Below, one piece after another: positions 4,752-6,607 of a DNA stretch of 6,607 bases. The stretch's first letter is position 1. Each line of letters opens with the position of its first letter. The notes below the pieces were generated by a model, which saw only the letters and a program-made list of their open reading frames with translations, made no database searches and had not been told where the DNA came from. The translations under genes were made by a program, and so were the position numbers. The DNA is from Solirubrobacterales bacterium (GTDB taxonomy: Bacteria > Actinomycetota > Thermoleophilia > Solirubrobacterales > Solirubrobacteraceae). The stretch lies in contig JACRMD010000270.1 of assembly GCA_016215085.1 (NCBI GenBank), positions 1 through 6,607 on the forward strand, written 5' to 3'.

Positions 4752-6607
4752 ACCCGGAACGGGCCGACGCGCGCCAGCGGCGCGAGCTTCGCGTAGCAGT
4801 CGAAGGCGCGGGTGGGCGCGAGCCGCCGCCGCACCTCGGGCGCCGTGTCCCGCACGACGACGTAGCCGGCGCGCCGCCGCGTGACCGCGCAGGGCTCGCC
4901 GGGCGGCACGAGCTCGACCCGGTGGCGCAGCCGGTCGCCGGCGAGCGTCCCGACGACCTCGGGCGCGAGCGCCACCGGCTCGCGCGACGTCGCCCAGCCC
5001 GGCACGCGGGCGAACGCGGCCTCCAGCGGCGCGTGCGACGTCGCGCCCGCGCGGGCGTGCCGCGCGAGGTAGCCGTCGCCGCCGGCCGCGAGCAGGACCA
5101 CCGCGCCGACCGCCGCGGCCGCCGCGCATCTAGACCGCACAAACACGGAACTATTCCGTGTAGGTGCGGTCTCGATGCGGCGGGCTGCGACGACCGCGCC
5201 GGCGCCGAGTGCCGCGCCGAGCAGCGGCGTCAGCGGCGAGGGCACGTCGGGGTAGCCGAGGTCGGGCCAGCAGAGGACCGACGCGAGCAGGCCGGCGCCG
5301 AGCGCCGCGGTCGCGAGGCGGCTCGTCCTCGCGGCGAGCGCGAGCGTCACGACGGCGGCGCCGAAGGCGGGCAGCAGGTAGCGCAGCGTGGTGGGCGACA
5401 CGTCGACGAGCGCGTCGTCGGGACGGCCGGTGAAGGGCGCGACCGTCCACGCGAGGGTCGCCACCAGCGTCGCCGCCGCGCCGAGCACCACGGCCCGGGT
5501 GCGGGCGACGAGCGGCGCAAGGAGCGCGAAGAGCACCAGCAGCGCGCCGCCGCCGACCTGCTTGACGTACAGGTCGACGCGGCCCTCGAGCGTGTCGGCC
5601 GGGCGCTCGAGGAACGAGACGTCCAGCCGCGCGATCGCCGGCGGCACGGGATCGCCGACCGACCCGAAGGGCACCGGCCACACCGGCGAGCCGTGCGCGG
5701 CGAGGTTGCGCAGGTACCAGACGCCGCCGGCCGCGGCGGCGCCGAGGAGGCCGATCCCGAGCGCGGCCTCGACGCCCCGGACGCCGCGGCCGCGCGCCGG
5801 CCACATCGCCCACAGCGCCACGCCGAGCGCGACGGCGGCGAGCAGCGCCGTCGTCGTCTTGCTGCCGACCGCGAGCCCGGCGGCGAGGAGGGCCACCGCG
5901 AGCAGGCGCGGCTCGCGCCGGGACGCCGCGCAGGCGCAGAGCGCCGCCGCGCAGGCCAGCCACGCGAGCGCCGGGAGGTCGTTCTTGGGGGTGTTGAGCT
6001 GCAGCAGCGCGACGGGCACCGCGAGCAGCGCGGCGAGCGCGAGCCCGGCGGGCAGCGGCGGGACGCGCAGCTCACGCAGCCCGGCCCAGCCCGAGGCGAG
6101 CAGCAGCGCGACGACCAGCGCCATCCACAGCGCCACCGGCGCGAACGAGTGCGCCAGCCCCATGGCCCAGGCGAGCACCGCCTCGTTGGTCAGCGGGTAC
6201 GAGCCGGTCGGGAACTCGGCGCTGACGTGCGGCGTCGTCCCCGCATTGCCGGCCTGCACCCACTGCGTGACCTCGGTGAGGTGGTACACGACGCCGTCCA
6301 CGCCGAGCGCGGGGTGGCGCAGCATCCACGCCGTGAGCGCCAGCAGCGCGCCGGCCACCGCGCCCGCGCCGACCGCCACCGGCGGCGCCGCGCCGGCCGG
6401 CGCCCGGAGCGCGCGCGAGGCGGCATACGTCAGGCCCGCCGCGCCGGCGAGCACCAACGGCTCGCCCGACCACCCGAGCCGGCCGAGCAGCAGCACCTCG
6501 GCGACGGCAAGGCCGACCGCGACGGGCGCCGCGGCGACCGCGCGCAGCAGCCCGGCCTCGGCGAACGGCGCGACCACGCGCCGCGCCGCGGCGGCGAGCG
6601 CCGTCGC
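4622..6607 (-). CDS. Polytopic GT-C-like (family 39-like) membrane glycosyltransferase, 5' end probably outside the window
   Basis: The frame is open from the right edge to a TAG at 4624-4622. A GTG at 6577-6575 could be the start (651 residues), but the ten codons before it are also open, so I treat the 5' end as unresolved. Numbering from that GTG, about 10-12 hydrophobic helices are visible, for example 13-32, 40-55, 66-85, 145-163, 176-193, 225-258, 270-286, 343-380, 398-415, 450-465 and 485-498. GT-C hallmarks: the acidic first loop DGVVYHLTEVTQWVQ at 94-108 (Asp94 is the expected catalytic position), TPKNDLPALAWL at 196-207, GLAVGSKTTTALL at 234-246, WYLRNLAAHGSPVWP at 287-301 and LRYLLPAFG at 398-406. 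Such enzymes transfer sugars from polyprenyl-phosphate donors on the outer membrane face. Residues about 500-611 form a soluble C-terminal part. Two oddities: a palindromic insert encoding 467-484, and a 40-residue tail antisense to the neighbouring gene. Specificity is unknown. Confidence 0.85.
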   Translation of the reverse strand, partial: ATALAAAARRVVAPFAEAGLLRAVAAAPVAVGLAVAEVLLLGRLGWSGEPLVLAGAAGLTYAASRALRAPAGAAPPVAVGAGAVAGALLALTAWMLRHPALGVDGVVYHLTEVTQWVQAGNAGTTPHVSAEFPTGSYPLTNEAVLAWAMGLAHSFAPVALWMALVVALLLASGWAGLRELRVPPLPAGLALAALLAVPVALLQLNTPKNDLPALAWLACAAALCACAASRREPRLLAVALLAAGLAVGSKTTTALLAAVALGVALWAMWPARGRGVRGVEAALGIGLLGAAAAGGVWYLRNLAAHGSPVWPVPFGSVGDPVPPAIARLDVSFLERPADTLEGRVDLYVKQVGGGALLVLFALLAPLVARTRAVVLGAAATLVATLAWTVAPFTGRPDDALVDVSPTTLRYLLPAFGAAVVTLALAARTSRLATAALGAGLLASVLCWPDLGYPDVPSPLTPLLGAALGAGAVVAARRIETAPTRNSSVFVRSRCAAAAAVGAVVLLAAGGDGYLARHARAGATSHAPLEAAFARVPGWATSREPVALAPEVVGTLAGDRLRHRVELVPPGEPCAVTRRRAGYVVVRDTAPEVRRRLAPTRAFDCYAKLAPLARVGPFRVYRQTATRSSAASTPSSPKVKSSTPIAAARGSSSRRARVSSRS
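5125..5179. repeat. 55-nt nested palindrome inside the GT-C gene (candidate mobile palindromic element)
   Basis: Three nested stems are visible: CGCATC 5125-5130 with GATGCG 5174-5179; AGACCGCAC 5132-5140 with GTGCGGTCT 5164-5172; ACACGGAA 5143-5150 with TTCCGTGT 5154-5161. They are separated by a 1x1 mismatch (5131/5173) and a 2x2 internal loop (5141-5142/5162-5163), around a CTA loop at 5151-5153. That is 23 paired positions out of 26. GC is 31 of 55, far below the flanks. It encodes residues 467-484 of the membrane protein in frame. No T-tract follows on either strand, so it is not a classical terminator. No second copy is visible in the window. Confidence 0.85.

Noticed and set aside
4770..4784. 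Short hairpin CGCGCC-AGC-GGCGCG just after the second methyltransferase stop, as a terminator
   Set aside because: It is a 6-bp GC-only stem with no T-tract, lies within the opposite coding region, and such stems arise often by chance at this base composition.
5125..5179. The palindrome as an intrinsic transcription terminator
   Set aside because: No run of T follows the stem on either strand, and it lies about 500 nt before the end of the open frame that reads through it, so terminating here would truncate the membrane protein.
5151..5963. Alternative - strand open frame within the GT-C gene, ending in the palindrome
   Set aside because: It is Arg-rich without membrane helices or motifs. 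The overlapping frame carries all the GT-C hallmarks and reads through the palindrome.

Overview
This window is very GC-rich, roughly three quarters G+C by eye. Third codon positions are almost always G or C, and two of the genes start with GTG. The leaderless-looking gene starts, the Tat-exported PhoD phosphatase and the style of the glycosyltransferase and methyltransferase genes suggest a high-GC actinobacterium. Thermoleophilia/Solirubrobacterales is my best guess, but this is inference: the window has no rRNA or marker gene to confirm it.

Layout from left to right. (1) The 3' part of an arginase-superfamily gene on the + strand, whose 5' end lies outside the window. (2) A complete PhoD-type alkaline phosphatase with a twin-arginine signal, preceded by a plausible TANNNT -10 box close to the ATG. 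(3) A tight + strand run of three genes: a zinc-ribbon SAM methyltransferase with a hydrophobic C-terminal segment, a family 2 polyprenyl-phosphate-type glycosyltransferase, and a second class I SAM methyltransferase. They overlap by 8 and 4 nt, so they are almost certainly co-translated. (4) A convergent - strand gene for a large polytopic GT-C-like (family 39-like) membrane glycosyltransferase, running off the right edge. Its reading frame overlaps the last 130 nt of the second methyltransferase gene in antisense. There is no gene-free stretch longer than about 45 nt.

How the genes fit together. The GT2 enzyme probably loads a sugar onto a lipid carrier at the cytoplasmic face. A GT-C enzyme could then use such lipid-linked sugars on the outer face. 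The two methyltransferases could methylate the sugar, lipid or a nucleotide-sugar precursor. This looks like part of a cell-surface glycan or glycolipid locus. The arginase-like and PhoD genes look like unrelated neighbours in nitrogen and phosphorus metabolism.

The most unusual item is a 55-nt nested palindrome at 5125-5179, inside the GT-C coding region. It has 23 paired positions out of 26 around a 3-nt loop. It is clearly lower in GC than its surroundings and is read in frame as 18 residues, eight of them encoded by A/T-ending codons that are scarce in the rest of the window. It looks like a small palindromic element inserted into a protein-coding gene and tolerated in an inter-helix loop, similar in concept to the Rickettsia palindromic elements. 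I cannot tell from this window whether it occurs elsewhere in the genome.
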